Below are positions 1-10,439 of a stretch of DNA of 64,000 nucleotides, piece after piece (position 1 is the stretch's first letter; every line of letters starts with the position of its first letter). Under the pieces are notes generated by a model that was not told the DNA's origin, searched no databases, and saw only the letters and a program-made list of their open reading frames with translations. Source of the stretch: Dromiciops gliroides (Eukaryota > Chordata > Mammalia > Microbiotheria > Microbiotheriidae); NCBI RefSeq assembly GCF_019393635.1, contig NC_057861.1, positions 91,928,827 through 91,992,826 on the forward strand, written 5' to 3'. A program made the translations under genes and the position numbers.

Positions 1-118
1 TTAATCCCTCTGTTGACCTCCAATCATGCATCTCCAGATGACTTTCAGATATCTTGAACTGGATGTTCAATAGATATCTGAACCTTAACATGTTCAAAAC
101 TGAACTTTTCTTTCACTC

Positions 119-587
119 TGTTAACCTGGAAATTAAGGAAACAATCAATATAGGAGAAATAAGGTCTTTATAGAGGAACTATAGCTAGGAATACCCAAAG
201 AAGGGAACAGAGGACAGGGTTTTTAAGGGGGTAACAGAACAAAACAGAACAAAAGGGAACCAAAAGATTGCTCCAGAGTGACAAATAGCTAATTAATGTA
301 AATGAACCTTTGACAAAAGAAATAATAGAACAGCTCCTAATTTAAGTATAGGCATTACTGACTCTGAATAGAAGCTACTTAATGTAGGTGGACCCTTTTT
401 ACATAATAACATAAAGTCCAGGGAGTAAGGTGGGGAACATTTGGAGGGGATAAGTTGCTTGGGGGAAGGTCCATAAGTCCATCAAGAGTCTGGAAATGAC
501 AAAGACAGTCAGCCCCAGGCAATTCACCTGCCTGGGAAAGAGGGGACTGGGTGGGGAATCAGTTCTCCGTAAATTTTGTAGTTCTCA
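119..587 (-). mobile_element. Solo LTR-like insertion in L2 (fossil endogenous retrovirus LTR)
   Basis: The 469-bp insertion interrupts the L2 text precisely. It starts TGTTAA and ends TTCTCA on the plus strand (TG...CA), and is flanked by the 4-bp direct repeat ACTC at 115-118 and 588-591. Read on the minus strand, it has a CTTAAAAACC box and then CTATAAAG in its last third, which fits promoter and polyadenylation signals of an LTR. A 4-bp duplication fits class I (gamma-like) elements. No internal viral region is present, so this is a solo LTR remnant. The orientation is inferred. Confidence 0.55.
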
Positions 588-1319
588 ACTCTAAACCCTT
601 GCCCCTTCTAAACATAAATATTATTGTCAGGGGCACTACCATGCTTCTAGCCTCCAAGAATCATAGCCTAAGTGTTATCTTCAACTACTCACTACCTCTC
701 ACCTCCCCCCTCCCAATATCAAGCCTGTTACCAAGGCTGCCCTCTTAATTTCATCTTTGAAAAATATCTCAATAAGCCCCCTTCCCTCCTCTGATGTTGG
801 CATCACTTTAGTAAAGGCACTCATTACCTCAGAATTATATTATTACAATAGATCTGCCTCCTTCAAGTCTCTCCCCCCTCTTATCCATCCTCTGTTTAAC
901 CAGCAAAGTGATTTCCCTAAAGCACAGATCCTATCAAGTCACCCCCTACTTAGTAAGTCCAAATGGCTCCTTATTGCCTCCAGGATCAAATACAAAATCT
1001 TTTTTTTTTTTTTGGGGGGGGGCATTCAAAGCCCTTAATAACCTAGCCTCTCTCTACATTTTTAGTTTCCTTATACCATACTCCCCACCAGGTACTCTTC
1101 AGTCCAGTGACACTGGTCTCCTTGCTGTTCCAAAAACAAAACACTCAATTTCTTGACTGGGCATTTTCTCTGGCTGTCCCCCATGCCTAGAATGCTTTCC
1201 CCCTTCACCTCTGCCTACTGGCTTCCCTGGGTTCCTGCCAGTTTCAATTAAAATCTACAACTCTTTCCCAAGGCCTATTAATTATAGTGCAGTCTTTCTC
1301 TTAATTATTTCCTATTTAT

Positions 1320-1323
<4 letters not shown>

Positions 1324-1386
<63 letters not shown>

Positions 1387-1437
1387 TATATGTGTGTGTA
1401 TATGTATATATACATATATGTGTGTATATATATATTT
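1324..1437. repeat. (TA)n / (CA)n / (TG)n compound microsatellite
   Basis: This is a long alternating TA tract followed by CA, TG and TATG-type units. It lies within the L2 3' untranslated part. Confidence 0.95.
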
Positions 1438-1537
1438 GTCTTTTTGGTACATATTAGTTTGCTTTTTTTAATTATCCCCAGTGCTTAGCATAATGTCTTG
1501 TACATAGCAGATACTTAATAAGCATTTATTGACTGAT

Positions 1538-1800
1538 ATATGTATGTACGTGTGTGTATAAATAAAATGCATACATACATGTTTATCTCTATCTCTAATG
1601 TCTCTATAAATAATATATGTCTAGATATATCTATATAAATATTTTATATATATGCATGCATATGTTTATGCATGTCATATATGCTTATGCAGTCATGCAC
1701 CTATATGTACATATATGTGAATACATATATGTATATGTGTACATATGCCCATATACACAAGCACACATGTGTATGTATATATCTCTGCCTATATCTATAT
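1538..1800. repeat. TATG/TACA-rich degenerate microsatellite region
   Basis: The region is made of imperfect TATATG, TACATA and TGTG units, interspersed with short TCTA runs (for example 'atctctatctctaatgtctc' near 1585). Any open frame through it is compositional, rich in Tyr, Ile, Met and His. Confidence 0.85.
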
Positions 1801-1973
1801 CTGTAGAAAAAAGGAAACAAAAAGTATATCAGCCCTCTCAGGGGTGGGGGGCAGAGTTTTTCACCCAAGGTAAAGATTGATCTTGGGAGGAGGTGAAAAG
1901 AAAGGAAGAAAGAAGAACAAAAAAGTGGAAATACTTAATTCCCTGGTCATTCTTTGTGGGCAACTAGTCAGCT

Positions 1974-2220
1974 GTGGTGGGCCACAGTCAGGAAGACTTC
2001 ATTTTCTTTGAGTACAAATCTGACTTCCGATAACTACTAGCTATGTGACCCTGAGCAAGCCATTTTACCCTTTTTGCTCAATTCCCTCATCTGTAAATGA
2101 GCTAGTGAAAGGAAATGACAACAATACACCCTAGTATCTTTGCCAAATAAACCCCAAATTGGATCAGAAAGTGTTGGACACAACTGAAACAACTGAAAAA
2201 AACTGAACAACACACCTTAG
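1974..2220 (+). mobile_element. MAR1-like CORE-SINE with Bov-B/RTE-type tail
   Basis: The CORE segment 'ctagctatgtgaccctgagc' lies near 2038-2057, followed by the segment 'tcatctgtaaatgagct'. The 3' tail has 'gccaaataaaccccaaattg' and 'gttggacacaactgaaa', which resembles the Bov-B (RTE clade) LINE 3' end. MAR1 of marsupials is known to carry such a tail. The copy is diverged and boundaries are approximate. Confidence 0.75.
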
Positions 2221-2704
2221 CGACAGAGGCTATAGGAAAGCACTGGGAGCCTATCAAAAGAGAGAAGGGGTTTGCTAGCACAGGGATGAAGCTAAACCCC
2301 AAATCCACTCTTAGAGAATGCCTTCTTATATGTGCCTCCTAACTGGGTACATAACCAGGAGCCATTTCATAAGTGAAGAATCACTATAGATATTAGCCCT
2401 ATTGCATAAATTTACCTCATAGACATGAACCGAAGTTATACATTCAAGCAGAATATTTTACTTACAAACACTGTAAACAAGAGCAACTTAAAAAAAAATG
2501 AATAAATCCAATTATTCAGCATGAGATCTCTGACTTCTCCAAGGCCAGTGCCATTTCTATTATGCCCTACTACCTACAAATTTATCAATGAGGCCCAGAG
2601 ATGTGGCTTCAGTATAATATTCATAGTAATAATCATAATAAAGTAAGGGAATCTATGATATGTCATAGGGGATACCTAACTTGTTCTAGAAAAGTATCAG
2701 AAGA

Positions 2705-2970
2705 ATTAAGGAAATAAGAATTTATTAAGTGACCAGTATATGCTTGGTGTATCATTTTATCCTCACACAACCTATAGGAGCTTAATATCCCCATTTACTG
2801 TAATACTCTATTATTCCCATTTTAGAGTTAAGTTAAATGAAAACAAAACAAAACAAGAGGTTAATTGATTTGCCAGGATCAAATATCTCCTATGTGTTTG
2901 AACTCAGATTTAAATTCAGGTTTTCCTGACTCCAGGTCCAACATTCTATACACTAAATCATCTACATGTT
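2705..2970 (-). mobile_element. MIR-family SINE, old
   Basis: On the plus strand it reads as an inverted MIR: a region of 'cccattttagagttaag', then 'ttgatttgccaggatcaaat', then 'ttcaggttttcctgactcca' (about 2914-2934). The centre contains an expansion of AAAAC units. It is heavily diverged. Confidence 0.6.
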
Positions 2971-2996
2971 GAATTGCTTTATTTTTATATTTGTAG

Positions 2997-2997
<1 letters not shown>

Positions 2998-3089
<92 letters not shown>
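2998..3089. repeat. (CT)n-(CA)n compound microsatellite
   Basis: About 25 CT units run directly into about 20 CA units with no interruption. Confidence 0.98.
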
Positions 3090-3091
<2 letters not shown>

Positions 3092-3284
3092 CAAACAAAC
3101 AGATAGACAGACAAAATGAGTTAGAGTACTGAATGGTTTAAAACAGAACAGCTAGTGATTATTCAAGGCATGATAAAATAAATAAATAAAAATAAAACTA
3201 TAGGTGCTATAAGATGATGGAATCATACTTTAACCAACAAAGAAAGAAAAGAAGAATTTGGGTTGTTATGAATCAATTTTTAAG

Positions 3285-3650
3285 AATCTTAAGATCATAT
3301 ATTTAGATCTGGAAAGGACCTTGCAATCTATTAAGTCTAACCAAATAATTTTTTGAGATAAATTGAGGCTGGGGGCAACTAGGTAGCCCAGTGGATAAAG
3401 CACCAGCCCTGGATTCATGAGGACCAGAGCTCAAATCCAGTCTCAGACACTAGCTGTGTGACCCTGGGCAAGTCACTTAACCCTCAATGCCCCACCAAAA
3501 AAATGAAAGAAAGAAAAAAGAAATCGAAGCTGAAAGTGAAAGTGATTTGCCCAGGGATAAACGCATTGAATGAATGTTTGAGGTATGATTTTAACATATC
3601 TTTATGAACCCAAGTTCAACACTGTACCTATGTTGCTACCTATTACTTCA
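3285..3650 (-). mobile_element. MIR-family SINE, old, split by a younger SINE
   Basis: The left part (3285-3370) resembles 'gatctggaaaggacctt...' and the right part (3521-3650) resembles 'gatttgcccagggataaa', both typical of an inverted MIR-like element. The younger SINE at 3371-3520 separates them. Confidence 0.55.
3371..3520 (+). mobile_element. WSINE1-like SINE
   Basis: It has the head 'ggcaactaggtagcccagtg', the CORE 'ctagctgtgtgaccctgggc' and an A-rich tail. Flanks 3360-3370 (aaattgaggct) and 3521-3531 (aaatcgaagct) form an imperfect target-site duplication. Part of the middle is shorter than in other copies because the 'cttgacacttacta' segment is missing. Confidence 0.85.
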
Positions 3651-3659
3651 TAGTATTCT

Positions 3660-4260
3660 CATATATAAGGGTACTGATACAGCTATTTGTTGACCAAATT
3701 AGAAACGATAAACAAGGATGTTTCTAGGATAATTTAAACCTCTTAAGACTTGTCAAAACAGATAACATCTACTCAAGTATGTTGATTTGCTTAGGCATGT
3801 AATTCCGGAGGAAATTTTATAAGTATTGCCAAATTCTAGGAAGATGAAAGAAACTTAAGAGTAAGGGGTCACAGGCAGTATTTCCTGAACTTTTGCCTGT
3901 AGAAATGAAATGACACAGAAAAGAAAAAAAAAATTGATGTGAGAAGTGAACTAAGATATCTAAAAAGATAATGACTAAGAATAGAATTCATTTTTCTGGA
4001 TCATGGTTAAAATATAGTAGTTGAGGATTCATACTAACTCCTCAAGTAGATCCCTAGCAATGCATAAGCTTGGTGACTTTGTTTTGAAAACAAAAACAAA
4101 ACAAAAAAACCTGAAACAGCAACAAGAATAAAATGAAAATCTAGGTACCTTCATCAACATATAAACCATATCAAGAAACTACACTATAAATAGAAGATTA
4201 GGCATTAAGGAACTCAGAAGTTTACAGAATACAAAACCCAGGAAAGAAAGCAGTAGTAAA
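3660..4260. other. No recognised feature
   Basis: This is AT-rich unique-looking sequence. I see no family match and no long open frame that looks like a protein. Confidence 0.5.
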
Positions 4261-4394
4261 GTACTATATAACTGCATATGTATAACCTATATATGTGCTT
4301 AACACCTCTGGGAGGGGGTAGGGTAGGGAGGGAGGGAATGAGAGAAGAATAGAATTTGCAACTCAAAACTTTAAATAGATAAATTATACATAGC
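4261..4394 (+). mobile_element. 5'-truncated L1 tail, 134 bp, with perfect 16-bp duplication
   Basis: The insert holds L1 3'-UTR text ('tgtataacctatat', 'cacctctgggagggggtagg', 'aatttgcaactcaaaac'). It is bounded by identical 16-bp copies of AGAAAGCAGTAGTAAA at 4245-4260 and 4395-4410. This is a very short product of target-primed reverse transcription. Confidence 0.85.
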
Positions 4395-4797
4395 AGAAAG
4401 CAGTAGTAAAAATTAAACAAACAAATGAGAGGTACTAACACAAAGGCTGAGATTTAAACTTCTAGATATCACTGAGTCTTACTGGAATAAGTTCCTTGCT
4501 GGGAATATAGCTCTGGATTAATACACCTCATTCAAGAAAAATAGTTCAAAAGGAGGTGAAGGAAACAACAGGGATAATTCTATTCTGATTGATTTTCATC
4601 AATAGCATTTTATTTGAACAAGGTGTTTTCATGATAAGAACAGAAAGCACAATTAATATGTTAGAGAGCAACATAGGAACAATTAAAATCAATGTTTGTC
4701 ACTGAAATATCTTAAAAATCATCTTGATAAAGTGATGAAATAATGGAGGATGAAGGATCATATCATAAGCCTGACATAGTGGCATAATATATTAATG

Positions 4798-5052
4798 ATT
4801 GTTCTTGTTCAGTTGTTTCAGTAGTGTCCAAATATTTGTAACCTCATTTGGGGTTTTCTTGTCAAAGATACTAAAGTAGTCTGTCATTTCCTTCTCCAGC
4901 TCATTTTACAGATGAGGAAACTGAGAAAAACAAGGTTAAAACTGAGACTTGATCAGCATTTCACACCTAGTAACTGTGTGAGACCAGATTTGAACTTGGG
5001 AAGATGTTTTCCTGACTCCAAGCTCAACACCATGCCTACCTGGCTGCCAGGA
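4798..5052 (-). mobile_element. MAR1-like SINE with Bov-B/RTE-type tail
   Basis: The plus strand reads 'cagttgtttcagtagtgtcc', 'cctcatttggggttttcttg' and 'gatgaggaaactgag', followed by an inverted CORE and head. This is the reverse complement of a MAR1-like SINE. It is diverged. Confidence 0.75.
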
Positions 5053-5688
5053 GGTACCAATTAGCCAAAAATTCACAGAAGATCTTTTTGTCAAAATCAT
5101 CGAATACTTTTTATGTGTCTAAATGATTATTTCATTTTTTTAAATCATTGGAGAAAAAAGGAACAATTCTATTCTGATTGACTTTTATCAATAGGTCAGC
5201 ACTGGTTTCTAGAGGAGAATCATATGGGCACAAAAGGAAAGAAAATAATACTTTCTATAATTTCTTTATATATATTATCATATATATATCATGTATATAT
5301 TTAAATCATAAAAGTATTTTATTATTTTCCAGTTACCTGTAGAGATAGTTTTCAACATTAGTTTTCATAAGATTTTTAGTTCCAAATTTTTCTCCCTCCC
5401 TCCCTCCCTTCCCTCCCCCTTCCCCAAGACAGAAAGCAATCTGATATAGATTATATATGTACACTCACTTCAAACATATTTCTTCATTAGTCATGTTATA
5501 AAAGAAGAATCAGAACACAAGGGAAAAACTTCAAAAAAGAAATAAAAACAATCAAAAAAATAGAAACAGTATGGTTCAATCTGCATTCAGAATCCACAGT
5601 TCTTTTTTCTGGATATGGAGAACATTTTTGATCATGAGTTCTTTGGAATTGCCTTGGATCACTGCACTGCTGAGAAGAGCCAAATCTA

Positions 5689-6370
5689 TCACAGTTGATC
5701 ATCACACAATGTTGCTGTTACTGTGTACAATGTTCTGGTTCTGTCCACTTCACTCAGCATCAGTCTACTTAAATCTTTCCAGGTTTTTCTGAAATCTGCC
5801 TGCTCATCATTTCTTACAGCACAATAGTATTCCATTACATTCATATACCACAACTTGTTCAGCCATTCCCCAATTGATGGGCACCCCCTCAACTTCCAAT
5901 TCCTTGCTACCACGTAAAGAGCAGCTATAAATATTTTTGTACATGTGGGTCCCTTTCCCTTTGCTATGGTCTCTTTGGGATACAGACCTAGTAGTGGTAT
6001 TACTGGGTCAAAGAGTATGAACAATCCCATAGCCCTTTGGGCATAGTTCCAAATTGCTCTCCAGGATCAGTTCACAGCTCCACCAACAATGCATTAGTGT
6101 TCCAATTTTTCCACAGCTTCTCCAACATTTATTATTTTCCTTTTTTGTCATATTGGCCAATCTAATAGGTGTGAGGTGGTACCTCAGAGTTGTTTTAATT
6201 TGCATTTCTCTAATCAATAGTGATTTAGAGCATTTATTTTTCCTATGGGAATAGATAGCTTTGATTTCTTCATCTGAAAACTGTCTGTTTATATCCTTTG
6301 AACATTTCTTAAGTGGGGAATGATTTGGATTCTTATAAATTTGATTTAGTTCCCATTTTGGTATCAACAC
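5689..6370 (-). pseudogene. L1 ORF2 C-terminal region remnant
   Basis: The part from 6370 to 6008 encodes a Cys-rich segment with [18 protein letters not shown], matching the conserved L1 ORF2p C-terminal CX3CX7HX4C motif. A second frame from 6030 to 5689 continues with [24 protein letters not shown] and [18 protein letters not shown], typical of the L1 C-terminus. The two frames overlap at about 6008-6030, so there is a frameshift there. The first frame begins [14 protein letters not shown]: the LIPK of the RT domain is fused directly to C-terminal text, which marks the internal deletion. Confidence 0.85.
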
Positions 6371-6371
6371 A

Positions 6372-7000
6372 ATATTTGTGTCATAATAGGAATTTGGTAG
6401 AACTCCTTCACCTATTTTTCCAAATAATTTATATAGTATTGGAATTAATTGTTCATTAAATGTTTGGTAGAGGTCACTTATAAACCCATCTGGCCCTGGA
6501 GATTTTTATTAAGGAGTTAATTGATGGCTTGTTCAATTTGTTTTTCTAAGATGAGCTTTTTTAAGGATTTTATTTTCTCTTCTATTGATCTGGCCAATTT
6601 ATATATTTTTAAATATTCATCCATTTCATTTAGATTATCAAAGTTATTGGCATGCAGTTAAGTAAAATAGCTCCTAATTATTGTTTTAATTTCTATTTCA
6701 TTGATGGTGAATTGACCTCTGTCCTTTTTTGTCAGGTAATTTGGTTTTCTTCTTTTTTTTTTTAGTCAAATTCACCAAAGGTTTATCTATTTTATTGATT
6801 TTTTTTCATAAAACCAGTTCTTAATTAATTCTATAGTTTTATTATCTTCAATTTTATTAATCTCTCCTTTGATTTTCAGGATATCTAATTCACTATATAA
6901 TTGGAGATTTTTAATTTGTTCTTTATTTTTTTTTAGCTCCATGCCCAATTCATTGATTTCCTCTTTCTCTATTTTATTCATGTAAGCATCTGGAGAAATT
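6372..7000 (-). pseudogene. L1 ORF2 linker and N-terminal RT part, remnant
   Basis: Minus-strand translation gives pieces such as EINKIEDNKTIELIKNWFYEK (6800-6900 region), matching the L1 linker between endonuclease and RT. Nearer 6372-6510 it gives [20 protein letters not shown] and [15 protein letters not shown], matching the start of the L1 RT domain. Nothing corresponding to the palm with the FADD active site follows. Several stops interrupt it. Confidence 0.75.
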
Positions 7001-7098
7001 AAATTTACCCTAAGAAATGATTTGGTTGCATCTCATAAGTTTTGGTTGGTATGTTGTATCATTACTGTCATTCTCTTGATTGAAGTTTTTGATTGTTT

Positions 7099-7858
7099 CT
7101 ATGAGTTGTTCTTTGACCCACTCACTTTTAGGATGCGATTATTTAGTTTCCAATTAATTTTCAGTCCATCTTTCCATGGGTCTTTATTACATGTAATTTT
7201 TATTGCATCATGATCTGAGAAGGATGCATTTACTATTTCTACCTTTCTACCTTTCACTGCGAGGTTTTTGTGCCTTAATACATGGTCAATTTTTGTGTAT
7301 GGGTCATGTACCACTGAGAAAAAAAGTATATTTCTTTCTATCCCCATTCAATTTTCTCCAGACATCTGTCATATTTAACTTTTGTAAAATTCTATTCTCC
7401 TCTTTAACTTCTTTCTTATTTATTTTATGGTTATATTTATCTAGTTCTGAGAAGGGAAGGTTCAGATCCCCTGCTAGTATAGTTTTGTGGTCTATTTCCT
7501 CTTGTAACTCATTTAACTTCTCCTCTAAGAATTTGGATGCTATACCAATTGGTGCATATATGTTTAGTATTGACATTACTTCATTTTCTATGGTACCTTT
7601 TAGCAAGAAATAGTTTCCTTCCTTATCTTTTTTAGTAAGATCTATTTTTGCTTTTGCTTTGTCTGAGATATTGATTGCTACCCCTGCTTTTTTTACTTCA
7701 GCTGAAGCATAATATATTCTGCTCCAACCTTTTACCTTTACTCTGCATGTATCTTTCTGCTTCAAATGTGTTTCTTGTAAACAGCATTTTGTAGGACCAT
7801 GGTTTTTAATCCACTCTGATATTTGCTTCTATTTTATGGGAGAGTTCATCCCATTCAT
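7099..7858 (-). pseudogene. L1 ORF2 endonuclease domain, remnant
   Basis: The minus-strand frame begins at an ATG near 7858 (MNGMNSPIK). It includes EWIKNHGPTKCCLQETH, in which QETH holds a catalytic Glu of the APE-type endonuclease, then KKAGVAINISDKAKAKIDL and AGDLNLPFSELDKYN. The second part, in another frame, has HDPYTKIDHVL and SFSDHDAIK, which contains the conserved Ser-Asp-His. There is one stop about ten codons in, and a frameshift at about 7304-7347. Most catalytic motifs are still readable, so this copy is not among the oldest. Confidence 0.85.
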
Positions 7859-8161
7859 ATTCACAGTTATGATTACTCTGTATTTTTCCTTCCTCTCTTT
7901 TCCCCTTTGTATTCTTTTTTTCTTCTTTCACCCTATTCCTTCTCACCAGTGTTTTGCTTCTGACCACTGCCTCCCTCAAACTGCCCTCCCTTTTATCAGC
8001 TTCACTTCCTTTTCTTCCCCTTCCCTTCCCTGCTTCCTCCCTCACTTCTATCAGTACCACCCCTTTTCCCTTACCCTTTTACTTTCTTAAAGAGTAAGCT
8101 AAGTTTTTTTATTCAAATGGGTGTACATGTTATTTTTGCTTTGAACCAAATCTGAGGAGAG

Positions 8162-8693
8162 TGTGGTAAAAAGTTTTAACAGTCGGTTAGATAATGGAGA
8201 GACGCCAGTTTTTTTTTAGGACCACCCTTTTGGGGAGGAGACCAACCAGTCCGCCTGCGACGCATGCCAGATTGCCTGCTGAGCACTCGACTTCCGGGGT
8301 GCGAGCTTAAAAGGCAAGGAGAGAACAGAAGTGGGTCCTTTTTTCCTGCTCCGCTGGTCTCCTGGCTGCGCTGCACAGACAGATGCGGACTGGAGTTTGA
8401 CTCGGCCTGGCTCTCGGTTAACAGCACATGCTTGACTCGGTCTCTCGCCCCAAAGGTGGCCTTCGGTTTTTGGTGAGTTTTATACAGAATATAGACTAAG
8501 CCTAGACTTAAGACGATTTGTATTGTATTTCTACTTTCTTATCCTTCTAATCAACATCACCTTGTGACTACCATACAATAAAAGTTCTATCTAGAAAACC
8601 AGAAGCTTCTTCCATTTACTAGTCTGGGAGATAAATTAAGGGAAAGGTTAAGTAGGGTAGATTTATGATCTAATATCCAATTTTAATCTCACA
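8162..8693 (+). mobile_element. Solo LTR of an endogenous retrovirus, inserted in L1 (fossil)
   Basis: The 532-bp insertion begins TGTGG and ends CACA. It is flanked by the 4-bp duplication AGAG at 8158-8161 and 8694-8697, exactly where the L1 text breaks. It is clearly more GC- and CpG-rich than its surroundings, with a TTAAAAGG box near 8307 and an AATAAA signal at 8577-8582, matching U3-R-U5 order on the plus strand. The 4-bp duplication and TGTG...CACA ends fit class I elements. It is younger than the L1 that hosts it. No coding part is present. Confidence 0.8.
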
Positions 8694-9432
8694 AGAGTAA
8701 GGTTGAAATAATTCTCACCCCTCCCTTCTTTCCCTCTATTGTAATAGGTTTTCTGTGCCTCTTCATATGATGTAATTAATCCCATTCTATCTCTCCTTCC
8801 CTCTCCTCTCACTGTTCTCCTTTTATTCTACCCCTTAAGTTTCTTTATATCTTCACATCAAAATCAACTTAATAACTATATCCTAATAGAGATACAGATT
8901 TTAAGAGATTAAAGTATCATCTTCCTTCATAGGCATGTAAACAGTTTAACCTTATTGAATAACTTTTTCCCCCTGTTTACCTTTTATAGTTCTCTTGAGT
9001 CTTGTATTTGAGGATCAAATTTTCTGCTCAGTTCTGGTCTTTTCTTCGGGAAACCTTGGAAGTCCTCTATTTCATTGAATGTCCATCTTTTCCCTTGAAA
9101 TATCATGTTCAATGTTGATGGGTGATTGATTCTTGGTTGTAATTTTGCCTACCAGAGTATCATATTCTAAGCCTTTCAATTATTCAATGTTGATTCTGCC
9201 AGGACCTGTGTAATCCTGACTGTGGCTCCTTGATATTTAGATTGTTTCATTTTTACTGCTTGTAGTATTTTCTCCTTCATCCGATAATTCTGGAATTTGG
9301 TTACATTATTCCTCGGAATTTGGTTACAATAGTCCTTGGAATTTTCCTTTTGGGATGTCTTTCAGAAGGTTTTTGGTGGATTCTTTTAATGATGATTTAT
9401 CCTCTGATTCCACAATATCAGAGCAGATCTCC

Positions 9433-9840
9433 TCAATAATTTCCTGGAATATGTTGTCTAGCCTTTTTTTGTTCATGGCTTTCAGGTAGTCCAATAATTC
9501 TTAGATTATTTCTCCTGGATGTATTTTCCAGGTCAGTTGTCTTTCCAGTGAGGTATTTCACATTTTCTTCTATTTTTTCAATCTTTTCATTCTGTTTGAA
9601 GGATTCTTGGTGTCTCATGGAGTCATTAGCTTCCATATGCCCAATTCTAATTTTTAAGGCATTATTTTCCTCAGTAAGCTTTTTCATCTCCTTTTCCATT
9701 TGACCAATTGTGTTTTTTAAGGAATTATCTTCACTCAATTTTTGTACTTCCTTTTCCAAGCTCTTGAATCCTTTTTCATAATTTTCTTGTGTAACTCTCA
9801 TTTCTCTCATTTCTTTTTCCATTTTTTCCCTTCTACCTCT
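9433..9840 (-). pseudogene. L1 ORF1 coiled-coil remnant
   Basis: The minus-strand frame (start Met near 9822) is rich in Lys and Glu with heptad-like spacing (KLTEENNALKIRIGHMEAND). It continues into TDLENTSRRNNLRIIGLPE, the conserved junction between the L1 ORF1p coiled coil and its RNA-binding domain. The frame stops soon after, near 9433; further ORF1 text toward 9000 is degraded. Confidence 0.8.
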
Positions 9841-10439
9841 ATCATTTGATTTTTAAAAGTCTTTTTGAGCTCTTCCAAGAAGGTTTTTTGGTCTTGAGAC
9901 CAGTTTATCCTTTCACTTTAGGAATCCAATGTAGGCATTTTTATAGTATTGTCCTCATCCGAGTTTGTGTTTTAGTCTTCCCTGTCACCATAGAAATTGT
10001 CAATGGCAAGGGTCCTTTTTTGTTTCTTACTCATATTGCTCCCTATTTTTAAACTTATAAAATTGAGGCATGCTCCTGGGGCACAGGGGCCACTGTTGTA
10101 AGTTTCTTGTGCTGGGAGATAGGGACCTAGTCATGGGCTTTCTCTTCTGAGACCTCTGTGGCTTTCAGATTCCTCACCAACCTGGGCTTGCTCCCTTTTC
10201 TGGGATGGCTTGGCGCCTGTCCTGGGAGTGCTTCTTTAACTGGCAGTTTGCCCTCTCAGACAGGAATAGTGGGTCTCACAAACATCTTGTGCTACCATCC
10301 TTCTGAGCCAGGGCCAACAGGCCTCAACTACTGATATATGTTGTCACCAGGAGTGTCCTGCTGACTTGCCTAGACCCCCTCCCTATAAATTCTTTTCTTT
10401 TTCTTTTTTATTGTTTGTTTTTCCTTCCTATAATTTCTA

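Larger units (their letters stand above)
1..1535 (+). mobile_element. LINE-2 (L2) 3' portion, split by an LTR insertion
   Basis: The stretch reads as the C-terminal ORF2 part and 3' end of an L2-type LINE. It contains L2-typical wording such as 'ttgcctccaggatcaaatac' near 976, 'ggcattttctctggctgtcc' near 1161, and a tail with 'cccagtgcttagca' followed by 'agcatttattgactg' (about 1478-1535). Bases 119-587 are an LTR-like insertion; the L2 text stops at 118 and resumes at 592. A T15G8 run (about 999-1022) and a TA/CA tract (1324-1437) have expanded inside it. It is an old, non-coding fossil; the family was recognised from memory of the L2 consensus. Confidence 0.85.
5266..10423 (-). mobile_element. 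L1 retrotransposon, nearly end to end but internally deleted, carrying an LTR
   Basis: Read on the minus strand: a 5'-UTR-like part (about 10060-10395), ORF1, ORF2 endonuclease, an ORF2 linker and the first part of the RT, then directly the ORF2 C-terminus and 3' UTR ending near 5310. The RT catalytic core is missing at about 6370. The flanks ctttctataatttct (5251-5265) and cttcctataatttct (10424-10438) match at 14 of 15 bases and could be the target-site duplication. Without the 532-bp LTR and its 4-bp duplication the element is about 4.6 kb, which fits a full L1 less roughly 1.7 kb. The reading frames are broken, so it cannot be autonomous. Confidence 0.85.
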
